From Lathyrus oleraceus (Eukaryota; Streptophyta; Magnoliopsida; Fabales; Fabaceae): 64,000 nt of DNA. Positions 1 through 9,270 of this stretch are shown here, piece by piece. Numbering within the stretch: the first letter of the stretch is position 1; the number at the start of each line of letters is the position of its first letter. Below the pieces are notes generated by a model. The model did not search any database. It saw only the letters and a program-made list of their open reading frames with translations, and had not been told where the DNA came from. The position numbers and the translations under genes are program-made. The stretch is taken from positions 273,986,916 through 274,050,915 of the forward strand of contig NC_066583.1 of NCBI RefSeq assembly GCF_024323335.1, in the 5' to 3' direction.

Positions 1-83
1 GAAACTTGAGAGACCAATTCCTTAAGCTTAGGAGGTATTCCTACAAAGTTGATCCGGATAGTATACCTACGAGCAGAAGCCAT
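1..83 (-). CDS. Start of an element B ORF, running off the left edge (partial)
   Basis: The minus strand has an ATG at 83 preceded by TTGCAG. An open frame of 27 codons follows to the window edge, beginning MASARRYTIRINFVGIPPK and containing LKEL. Its position, about 700 bases inside the element after the PBS, is where Tat/Ogre elements carry ORF1 or gag. The basic start and the LKEL stretch resemble the start of the element X ORF1 at 39136 (which also has LKELRK), so an ORF1-like protein is possible. This is inference from a very short stretch; gag is the alternative. Confidence 0.35.
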   Translation of the reverse strand, partial: MASARRYTIRINFVGIPPKLKELVSQV

Positions 84-786
84 GACCTGCAACAAAGAAC
101 AAAGATAAATCCTTTGGTCCTTGAAATGGTTAGTGAAAATGCTATGCTTATGATGCATGATGATGCTATGATGTTATGCTCAATCACAAACATGTGGCAC
201 ACACAAACAAGTCACACAACAGCCCTAGGTTTGAAGGCTTGCATGAGGTTTAAAGGTAAGTACCCTCCCCTGAAGTTTAGTTGATTCATCCTGTCCTACA
301 AAAGTAACCAGGTTCTAAGGGATCTCAAAATCATTGATCCTTCACAAGGGTGGTTGCTCAGTAGGCAACTTACTTGCCAACCAAAACCCTCCAAGTTTAG
401 GATCTCAATGAGTGTAGTATCGAGTATCAACCAACTTCAGTCTTCACCAAAGCCGGTTATCTCACTACTTTCTAAAGGCCAAGATGGGATGACTAGGGTT
501 TTAAAAGTCAGTTAGTGTATTGACAACATATGGCAGCCTCATATTATCCTCAACTTGCTTAAGGAACATAAGCACCAACCAAGAAGTCACACTAACTATG
601 GCCACCAGATCAACCATATCGATATACGCCGTACAGTTTCCTTGGTCTATTGCCATTTACCTAAGGTACACTAGATCCGGGTTAGGGTCTTTCACACATA
701 AGAGCACCCAACAGATAAGTATAAAGCAAACAAGGCAAACAATTTTAAAGTGATCTAATTCCTAAGGGTACCCCTCTTTTATTAAG
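84..786 (-). mobile_element. Element B internal leader between PBS and first ORF
   Basis: This untranslated leader of a minus-strand Tat/Ogre-like element lies between the PBS (787-804) and the first ORF. No conserved coding signal is seen in it. Short ORFs on the plus strand here have no recognisable content. A TTGCAG just before the ATG could be a splice acceptor, but no donor was identified. Confidence 0.5.
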
Positions 787-804
787 TCCCCAGCAGAGTC
801 GCCA
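787..804 (-). promoter_or_regulatory. Primer binding site of element B
   Basis: Read on the minus strand this is TGGCGACTCTGCTGGGGA, the PBS form typical of Ogre/Tat elements and attributed to a tRNA-Arg primer. It lies 4 bases inside the LTR end at 809. The same 18 bases recur at 8060-8077, 38262-38279 and 49581-49598. Confidence 0.9.
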
Positions 805-808
805 GTTC

Positions 809-3800
809 TGTAACACGGTGGGAGAACTGACTTTAGTTAAATGTTGCGGATAGCAAGAGTCGCCACCGACTTTTATTTTATCCAAAAGGAAAGGACATAA
901 AAGAACAGGAAAGACCTTAAAAAGATTTTGAGTTTGGGGGGTAGGTTATACAAAGGGAAGGTATTAGCACCCTTTATATCCATGGTTATCCATGGGCTCT
1001 TAGTTACTTAGCTCACTTTGTTTGTTTGCAAGAGTGTAGTGTGTGATTAGAAAAATTTCTTTAAGTACTTTGTAATGACCCTCGTATGGGTGTATACAAA
1101 GCCTAGTTTAGAAATTGTGAGGTGTAAAAGTAATTTTGAAAAGTGTGAGCAAGTAACTATGAGATACCTACCCTAGATTAAGTCTTTCGTGTTCTCGTAT
1201 ATTCTTTCAATGGTAAGACTGTCCCTATTATTAAGGAATAGGTAATCATTACCTTGGATGTGTTTAAGGGACGGGCGTAGAGTCATCGTATGGTCAATGA
1301 AGGCAACATAAGGGGTGTCTTTAGCAACTCGTAGGGACTATCATCATATTTACCGAAGGGACAAGATCATTATATCGTAGGCAACCTCGTAGGGACTTGA
1401 TCTTTTAAGTTTATAGGGACTTGATGATTTTTCTGTTTGAAGGGACTTTGCTTAAGACACCCCTATTTTCGAGGGACTTGACCATTTAAAGAAGGCAACC
1501 AAGAGGAATACCCTAGGAAGTACAGATGGCGATCAAAGATCGACTTACGTGTGTGAGTGTTATTTTTCAGATATTTGTCTTGAATTTAATTTTCTAAGTT
1601 CAATTATTTACAGTTAGTTTTTTTGCACTCCCTAAATTACTAACCACGCAATAAATATTTACAAAAATAAAAGCAAGAAAAATAAATTCCTAAACTATTA
1701 CATGGCTATGGGACAGATACATAATAATCAGGCGAGAAAGAATAAATTTACAACCTATACATTTGTTCCTAATATTATAAATAAAACAAAATTAAAATAA
1801 GGAAAATAATGAAGCAAAAATAGAATAGATAAAAGCAAATAATAATAAAATAATAAATAAACAATGATAATAAAGCAATAATAAAATAACAATAATAATA
1901 AAGTGATAATAAAAAGGTTAGAATTTTAAAAGAAATTATTTTAGGTTAAACAAGTTAGATTTTTTTAGAAGTTATTAGAAAAATATGAGTTTAAAATAAA
2001 TTAGTAATAATAAAAGAATTTAAAATACATTAATGTACAAATTATAAAATAAAAGAGTTATATGAAAAATATTAAGTTAGTTATTTACAAAATAAATAAA
2101 GATTATAGAAAATATCAAATTATTAGATTAATAGGTTTATTATTATTATTCAATTAGAAAAATGGTCAATTAGATTTTATTTACAAAATATATAAGGATT
2201 TATTATTATAAGTAAGTAATAAAAAAAGTTATTAAAATAGTTAGTATTTATTATTTATTTACAAAAAATATAAAGGTTATAGAAAAATATTAAATAATTA
2301 ATTTAGTAGGTTTTCACGCTCTACATTACTAAACCACGCAGTTAATATAGGATCAATGGCAGGAATTTAAATGGCAGAAAAATAAATGGCAGAAAAATAA
2401 AATGGCAGAAAATAAATGACAGAAAATAAAACCCTAATTATTACAACGCTTTGGTGCAGTTACATAATAAAGATGGCGAAAAGTAAAACTGAAAATATTA
2501 CAAGTTAAAACTTAAAATATTACAAGGGCGAAGCAGTTACAGTGTATGAATAACATAAATATGAGCGAAAATAGGAAATAATAATAAGGTTTGTTAAGGT
2601 TTAAGAAAAGGTTTATGGTTTAGAGGAAACAACACGGTTAAAGTTTTAGGTTTGAAATTTAGAGTTTGTGGCGAAATTGTCAGGGTTTAGGAAAAATCAG
2701 GGTAGTTAGTTATGAAAAAAAATGTGCAGATCTAAATATATGTATTAAAAAAAATATGAATTAAAAAAAAACAACGGCGTTGCTAGCGCAAAATTGCGAT
2801 CATCGCAACTGGATCGGATAACACAAATGTCACGCCTCATACACGTTTATGTGAAAACGGCGTATTGACACGATCCGATCCGAAAACATAATCAAATTAT
2901 AACATAAAATAGAAATATATATATATTTAACACACTAGTTACATATTATAAATTATATATTATATGATCCATATGCATTTTTATTAACAACAAAATTATT
3001 ATTATATTATATTATATATTATGAGACATGTAAAACTTATATAAAAACAAACACATCAAATACATAATACAATGAACCAAATTATTATACATGTTATACT
3101 TATGTGCATAAAAAAGCAAAACGGCGATATCCTGATATATTTAACCAAACCGCATGTATCTGGAATACATAACACAGTCACACATATGAACATGTATTTG
3201 GAACACAGTAACAAATATATCAACAAAATAGATAAAGTATATATCATATATAAACTATTACCAAACTGTGTGTACGATAGTGTAGATCAGCCACTCTCAG
3301 TTTCTCTTTTTTGTTCTGTCTTTTTGGCCTCTCTCTATTAGTCATGCTAGTAAATATATATAGGAACAAATTAGGTTAATGATAATGGGCCTAAGTTTAT
3401 TTTGAAACCCAATATTAAATTAAAAACTGAATAAAGTTAAATAATTAAAATAGTTAAAATTAAAATAAAAACTAATTAACCTATTTATTTATTCTAGACC
3501 CAATATAAAAATAAATAGACTCAAAAAAAAAAAAAGTCGGGCACCAAAATGCTCGAAAAAATAAAATGAACACGTCAAAATAATCAGCGCGAAATAAATG
3601 GCTCGGAAAAATACAGCGTTTGGTCGGATTTTGAGATAAAAATTATGACCGTTTAAACTGCTCAGACTGATCAACATATGACCAAAAATAGTCGTAAAAA
3701 TATTTTTAGCATGTCAAATTAAACCACGTGAACCGCAGATTAATGTTACCGACATTTGCAAACTTAAACTTGACATTTTTTCGTTGACTAATTTTAGGCA

Positions 3801-3963
3801 CAGTTAAAAAGTTAATTTGACCAGTCTGTTTGTAAATTCCGAGAAATTATTCCGGCTAATATTAAGACAGAAAAAAATGTTATGCTATGAAGATGATGCA
3901 AATGAATGTGAAACAAAAAATTGGTTAGAGTTAAAAATAGAGGGCAAATTTTGGGGTGCAACA
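809..3963 (-). mobile_element. 5' LTR of element B (Tat/Ogre-like Ty3/gypsy), 3155 bp
   Basis: On the minus strand the LTR begins TGTTGCACCCCAAAATTTGC at 3963 and ends CACCGTGTTACA at 809, followed 4 bases later by the PBS. The opening matches the TGTARYACCYCAAATTTG pattern of the other large LTRs here. The upper edge interrupts the RNase H coding sequence of element A, so B is the younger insertion. U5 keeps the GGTGCTAATACCTTCCC box (955-972) and the PBS echo (856-865). The U3 half (about 1570-3300) is extremely AT-rich. The 3' LTR lies outside the window. Confidence 0.85.
1290..1510 (-). repeat. Degenerate short repeats inside the B LTR
   Basis: Plus-strand copies of GTAGGGACTTGATC-like units recur about five times with variable spacers (for example around 1330, 1390, 1420, 1440 and 1475). 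No coding potential. They look like a decayed minisatellite in the R/U5 half of the LTR. Confidence 0.5.
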
Positions 3964-5190
3964 GGCTCCTGCAAATATTCTTTTATTTTTTCAAATGCCG
4001 CTTGGCAATCATTATTCCACCTGACCGTTTGATCTTTTCTCAACAATTTGAATATAGGTTCACACGTGGCTGTTAGATGAGATATGAACCGGGAAATGTA
4101 GTTCAATCTACCTAAGAAACCACGAACCTCTTTCTCTGTTCTCGGTTCAGGCATTTCTTTTATCGCTTTTACTTTAGCAGGATCAACCTCGATTCCTCTT
4201 TCACTCACAATAAACCCCAGCAACTTACCGGACCGCACTCCGAAAGTGCACTGATTCGGATTCAACCTCAGTCTGAATTATCTCAACCGGTCAAACAACT
4301 TGGCCAAGTCCACCAAATGCCCCTCTTCTGTTTGGGACTTTGCTATCATGTCATCAACATAGCATTCGATTTCATGATGAATCATATCATGAAACAAAGT
4401 CACCATAGCTCTTTGATACGTGGCACCGACGTTCTTGAGACCGAATGGCATCACCTTATAGCAGAAAGTGCCCCACGGTGCGATGAACGTTGTTTTCTCC
4501 ATATCATCTAGCGACATTTTAATTTGATTATAGCCAGAAAAGCCATCCATGAAGGAAAACACCGAGAATTGAGATGTATTATCTACCAACACATCGATGT
4601 GAGGTAATGGGAAATCATCTTTCGGGCTAGCTCTGTTCAGACCCCGGTAGTCCACACACATCCTTACCTTTCCATCCTTCTTCGGCACCGGCACAATGTT
4701 CGCGACCCAAGGCAGATAATTAGTGACAGCTAGGAAACCAGCATCCAACTGCTTCTGCACTTCCTCTTTGATTTTCATGGCCATCTCAGGTTGAGTTATG
4801 CGCAACTTCTGCTTCACTAGAGGACAGTCTTCTCTCAATGGCAACCTGTGCACAAAGATATCGGTATCCAACCCTGGCATATCTTGATAAGACCAGGCGA
4901 AGATATCAACATACTCTTTCAACAAGGCTACCATTCTGCTCTTGACATTCACCTCCAAAGCGGCCCCGACTTTTACTTCTTTTCTGACCTCCTCGGTACC
5001 CAGATTCACAATCTCGACTCGCTCCTCATGCGGTTGAATCACCTTCTCCTCTTGCTTCAACAACCTGGCTAATTCCTCCGGCAGTTCACAATCTTCTTCG
5101 CCTTCTTCTTCGGCATGATAGATCGGATTGTCGAAGTCATATGAGGGTGTAACAGGATTGTTATCAATGAGATCCGGAGAATGATCGCAT
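3964..5190 (-). pseudogene. Element A pol exon: reverse transcriptase and start of RNase H, interrupted
   Basis: This codes for the RT of a Tat/Ogre-like Ty3/gypsy element. From the splice acceptor at 5191 the frame runs through an acidic linker, then RT motifs: LDAGFLAVTNYLPWVANIVP, RMCVDYRGLNRASPKDDFPL, FMDGFSGYNQIKM, MPFGLKNVGATYQRAM and the catalytic YVDD in ECYVDDMIAKS. A single stop at about 4275 (in FDRLR*FRLRLNPNQ) breaks the frame. The RT thumb and the opening of the RNase H region follow (LLGFIVSERGIEVDPAKVKA, FLGRLNYISRFI). Coding stops abruptly at EYLQEPVA, where the LTR of B is inserted. RNase H, integrase and the 3' LTR must lie left of the window. One nonsense change plus the insertion make it nonfunctional. 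Confidence 0.9.
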
Positions 5191-5461
5191 CTGCATGAAT
5201 GTTGATTCATGCATTGCTTTAGAGCCGGAACGAAGCAAATTAAAAAGAAGAAAAATGAGAAACATTGCCATTTTTATTGTTTTTTAAACTGCAAAAATAA
5301 ATGAAAAACAGGGAACACCGCTTCTAGTGAAAAACATCCTTTTATTGATGATGCAAATAATGCAAAATGAAACACATGAGGTGGCCCTTACAATGAACCA
5401 TTACGTTTCGGGCAAAACGTATGGCTTCCATGCAAACAGAATTGAAAAACAGAAATATTAC
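5191..5461 (-). other. Intron between pro and pol of element A
   Basis: On the minus strand the donor is GAG|GTAATATTTC-like: the final G of the GAG codon and a TAA stop together form GTAA at 5461-5458. The acceptor is TTCATGCAG ending at 5191. Removing 271 bases joins ...TLREE to CDHSPDLIDN in frame. Unspliced RNA would end Gag-Pro at the TAA. Ogre elements are known for a partly spliced intron at this position. The same layout is seen at 44189-44441 and 51330-51597. Confidence 0.75.
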
Positions 5462-6921
5462 TCTTCACGTAGAGTGACAGTGATGATCTTTTCGGCCTTC
5501 TAGTTATGGATCTCCATCCCTGGTACGCACGGTTTTATCCACGATTCGAACTCGCAGTCACTGTCGATCTCTTCACCCACCGCACAGCTATGATTTGGAT
5601 CTAGCATTCCAGCACTGGTGAACGTGAACGGCTGACGATGTCCTATATTCTGTCCAGACGAGCCTTGGCCCGACTGATAACCGACCCCAAACCTATCTCC
5701 TTTCACTGCGACGTCTACCATTCTTCCCCAACCTGGGGCTTCTCCACTCTTCACCACTTCTACAACCTGTTTGTAAGAAGCAATGGACAGCTTTTTCCCT
5801 TTCTCAGCAACAATGGCATTCTCCACCTTGACGGTTTTAAACGCCTGACAGGGTGTTTCAAATATTTTACCGTCCATTTCCCCATATTTGAATGATGACA
5901 ATTGGCTGACAAAAATATCCTCCTCTCCCCAATCAACTTTCTCAAATCGGAGACGTCCCCCATCCATCATTCTCTGAACCGTCTCCCTCAACATTACACA
6001 CCCATTCGTAGTGACAGTGCAAGCAGCACAACAATTATCACAACCAGGGAAAACTCCACTCTTCATCAGACGTCTCTTAACCACAGACATTGGAGTCCTC
6101 AACTGATCCACATCCGTCACCTATATTTTTCTCTTATCCTCTGACATCACGTTCACCCTCATAGGACCACGCATCGGCATGGGGTTAGCATCAACATTCG
6201 GCGTCGGTGCAAAATTGATGGCTTTAGAATCCACCAGATCTTGAACGACATGCTTAAAAGCTTTACAACCCTCAATGTTGTGTCCAGAGGCACCAGAATG
6301 GAATTCGCACTTGGCGTTCTCATCATAGCTTGCAGGCCTTTGATCTGGTCCTACCGGAGCCAACGTCCTCGGCTGAACCAACCCAAGATCCTTCAACCTC
6401 CTAAACAGAAAGGCATACGTCACGGATGGCCTATCAAACTGAAGCTCTGTCATCCTTCTTCTCACTTGGCACCCAACTCTCTGTGTTCTCTGTTGAGGTG
6501 ACTGCTGTTGCTGTTGTACAGATTGATTACCAGCAGGAATCGTTACTGTAGCAGCATACAGATGGTAACGATCCCTACCGTGTCCCCTTTGGGCATACAC
6601 ATCACTCGTGTCACCCTCCTTCTTGCGCTGACCATTACCAAAGGGCTTCTTTACTCCAGACGATGGAGCATTTCCCTATATTTTCCCCATTCTCAGCCAG
6701 CTTTCAATCCTCTCCACCTTCTCGGCGATTGCTTTCTGCCCCAAGGCGAACCCTTGCATGACGTTGATCAACTCTCCCATCTTCTCTTTCAGCTCGAGGA
6801 TGTCAGCGTTGGGTGGATCCATCAGTTTGGCTCTGTTGCGCCTGGTAGGGTATCTGTGCGGACGAGCTACGTGCAAAGGAATGATTCTACGTGCGCGAGC
6901 AATGATTCCTGAAAAATTCAA
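5462..6921 (-). pseudogene. Element A gag-pro, internally deleted
   Basis: One minus-strand frame runs from about 6921 to the intron donor, broken only by TAG codons at 6676, 6121 and 5500. The N-terminal part (YPTRRNRAKLMDPP, then a predicted coiled-coil stretch) is typical Tat/Ogre Gag. The Gag core is missing: the N-terminal part joins directly to GNAPSSGVKKPFG and a Q-rich segment. The variant zinc knuckle CEFHSGASGHNIEGC is present, then the cysteine-rich CDNCCAACTVTTNGCVML stretch of the Gag-Pro linker. The protease core with DTGSS is also missing, because the linker jumps to the conserved region after Pro (VSQLSSFKYGEMDG, GWGRMVDVAVKGDRFGVGY). At least two of the stops fit CAG to TAG. 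No functional product is expected. Confidence 0.8.
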
Positions 6922-8059
6922 ACACGTTAGAAACCGACACCTGCAAAACAGAAGACAGGTTATTATGACTCACGCATGAATGCAATGTCTATCCGTATGA
7001 GGAACATTCTGTCTTTTGACTCTGGCTTCATCGAGACGGATAATAGTTTGACAATAACATTCTGACACCAGGATGTCTCTCACCCAGAATCTCAATCGAG
7101 AATGTACCCTGAGTATGGATAAACATGAGTTAGATGCGGATGAATGCAAAATGTGAATGATGCAGATGCATGAATGCAAGTCACAGTGCCATCCTCCAAG
7201 TCATCTGAACATCAACTATACTGGATTCCGGTCTCTGAACTGATCACAACCATCTGAGGGACTGAGTAACCACAAATCCGACTCGGGGTTCCGAAATAAA
7301 CGGAACGGAGGATACATCACCATCATCACAGGAAATCCACCAAACGGATAACAACAAGATCCTCTGAATAAGTACCCTCAAATTCAACTCGGGGATCCGA
7401 AATAAACGGAACCCGCTGATAAATACCACGGACAGAACTCCGGCGTGTCAGAAATAAATATCCATGAATCCGACTGAACCAAAGTCACCATCACAGAGTC
7501 ACCATCAGAACCTGTATCTGCAGGAATTAAGCCATCCCCTCACAGGTGAATTCTATAAGGTCATCCTAAGGCGGATAATGGTCTCGACAATCGGACAAGA
7601 TACTCAACGGGTTTGCCCTTTCGGGTGTGTCGTTGCAGCTCTCATAAGATCATCTGAACCAAAGATCCGAGAGAGAACGGTCACCAAAGTCAACAGCTCA
7701 GAAGAGGTAACCCAACCAAAGCGGAATAACTCCACCCGGAAGGGCTTTCTCCAAAGAACCTCGTCCGGCTGTGGTATGTCACGTCTCAACATCATGTCAT
7801 TACAACATGTGAGGAAACATGAGACCACACTAATCCTAGGTGTATACTCGGGCCTGGGTTTTAGCCCCACTCAGAACACCCACCCCAAATCAAAGGAATC
7901 AAACCTGTCCAGAATCCAGCACAGTAATAATATGATGCATGCAAACATATATGCAAATATATACACAGTATAATAATCACAAATGCAATAAATAAAGCAA
8001 TAAAAGCAACCAAAACTACGCTAAAGAGTGCTAGGATTGACTCGCTTAGGGAAGATAGC
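6922..8059 (-). mobile_element. Element A leader between PBS and gag; no ORF1
   Basis: This is about 1.1 kb of untranslated leader. Element X has a 1.5-kb ORF1 before gag; here no comparable frame exists, so A has lost it or belongs to a Tat branch without it. Two inverted repeats of the form GTTCCG-AAATAAA-CGGAAC lie at about 7288-7307 and 7393-7411. The 170-codon plus-strand frame at 7464-7973 has no recognisable content and is antisense to the element. Confidence 0.6.
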
Positions 8060-8077
8060 TCCCCAGCAGAGTCGCCA
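8060..8077 (-). promoter_or_regulatory. Primer binding site of element A
   Basis: The minus strand reads TGGCGACTCTGCTGGGGA, identical to the PBS of B, X and Y, two bases inside the LTR end at 8080. Confidence 0.92.
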
Positions 8078-8411
8078 GCTGTCGCAACACGAAAAACAAC
8101 CGGCGAAAAAAAAACATGTTTACAGAGCCGCCACCGACGCTATTCATCCTATGACGGAAAGGAAGCGCAGGACTAACCTAAGAAAGGGAAAGGAACGGTC
8201 TTACGACCAGAGATTACAAGGTACGGGAGTCGGTTACGCAAGGGGAAGGTATTAGCACCCCTCACGTCCGTCGTACTCGACGGGATCCACACTCAAAAGA
8301 ATAGAATAAGGTTGCTAAATAACTGCTCAAAGAAAATGCACACACACTGGAATAAGAAACAGGTGAAGAAAGATGGAGGAAGTGGACTCGGCAGGATGTC
8401 GCATCCTGGGC

Positions 8412-8452
8412 CTACGTAGTTTGTCAGAAACAAACATCAGAGTCAACATAGT
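8412..8452 (-). promoter_or_regulatory. Foldable U5 element A-1
   Basis: On the minus strand CTATG (8451-8447) pairs with CGTAG (8416-8412) through one G-U wobble. It encloses GTTTGT/ACAAAC (8419-8424 with 8430-8435). A second small hairpin AGGAT/ATCCT with loop GCGAC follows at about 8393-8407. It is one of seven related sites in four LTRs; see findings. Confidence 0.5.
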
Positions 8453-8497
8453 TCGGGGAAATGGGAAACATGCTCGCTAGGACATCGCATCCTATGC

Positions 8498-8541
8498 CTA
8501 CGTATCTCCTCTATCCAGAGAAAGAATCAGAGCATTCGTAG
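8498..8541 (-). promoter_or_regulatory. Foldable U5 element A-2
   Basis: The outer stem is CTACG/CGTAG (8498-8502 with 8537-8541). The inner stem is CTCT/AGAG (8509-8512 with 8517-8520). The following hairpin, AGGA...TCCT with loop containing TGCGA, lies at about 8479-8493. The inner stem differs in sequence from A-1 and A-3 but keeps pairing. Confidence 0.5.
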
Positions 8542-8618
8542 CTCGGCTAACGCACGCCGAAACAAAACACCAAAAGAGACGCTGAGACGTCAAAAGAAAC
8601 ACTCAACAGGAAACAGAT

Positions 8619-8762
8619 TGCCAATCCATGGACTTACACCCGACTCCTGACAACAAAAAGGAAACAGAATGCCAATACATGGGCTTACATCCGACTCCAA
8701 ACAAATAACACAAACAAGGAAACAGAATGCCAATACATGGACTTACATCCGACTCCAAATAA
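8619..8762 (-). repeat. Minisatellite, about 3 copies of a 55-65 bp unit in the A LTR
   Basis: Units contain GGAAACAGAATGCCAATACA followed by TGGACTTACATCCGACTCC, at about 8619, 8660 and 8720. They sit in the same part of the LTR as the unrelated 57-bp repeats of the Y LTR. Confidence 0.75.
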
Positions 8763-8812
8763 TAGCACACGCTAACCAGCGAACACCAAAGAAAAAGGTT
8801 ATCAGATTGACA

Positions 8813-9270
8813 AACTAATAGGGAGTCTGGAACTCGAGCCTAATAGTTGTCACACACACACAAAGAGCAAAAGGGTGAACAAACAAACTAATAGGGAGTC
8901 TGGAACTCGAGCCTAATAGTTGTCACACAAGACACACACAAAAAAGGAAAAGGTTGAACAAACAAACTAATAGGAAGTCTAGAACTCGAGCCTAATAGTT
9001 GCCACAAAAAAAAGAAAAGGTTGAACACACACAAAAAAAACAAAAGGGTGAACAAACAAACTAATAGGGAGTCTGGAACTCGAGCCTAATAGTTGCCACA
9101 AAAAAAGAAAAGGTTGCCCGGAGAGATCTCGCACGATCTCCTGCCTACGTATCTCATCTGGTATGAGAATCAGGGCGACGTAGTTCCCCTTAACAGGGGA
9201 GAAACTCTCTCCTAACCAGAGACCAGAGAAACAACAAACTAAAAGGGAGACTAACTCGAGCCTAATAGTT
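8813..9270 (-). repeat. Minisatellite, 5 copies of an ACTAATAGGGAGTCTGGAAC unit in the A LTR
   Basis: A conserved core of about 45 bases (ACTAATAGGGAGTCTGGAAC, CTCGAGCCTAATAGTTG) recurs at about 8813, 8887, 8965, 9058 and 9238. The copies are separated by variable CA/A-rich spacers. One foldable U5 element (9145-9183) lies between the last two copies. Confidence 0.8.
9145..9183 (-). promoter_or_regulatory. Foldable U5 element A-3
   Basis: The outer stem is CTACG/CGTAG (9145-9149 with 9179-9183). The inner stem is TCTCAT/ATGAGA (9152-9157 with 9163-9168). The neighbouring hairpin GAGATC...GATCTC has a loop containing TGCGA (about 9122-9140). Confidence 0.5.

Noticed and set aside
6508..6912. 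134-codon plus-strand ORF
   Set aside because: It is the shadow of the minus-strand gag-pro of element A.
7464..7973. 170-codon plus-strand ORF
   Set aside because: It is antisense to the A leader, with no recognisable domain, and covers untranslated element sequence.
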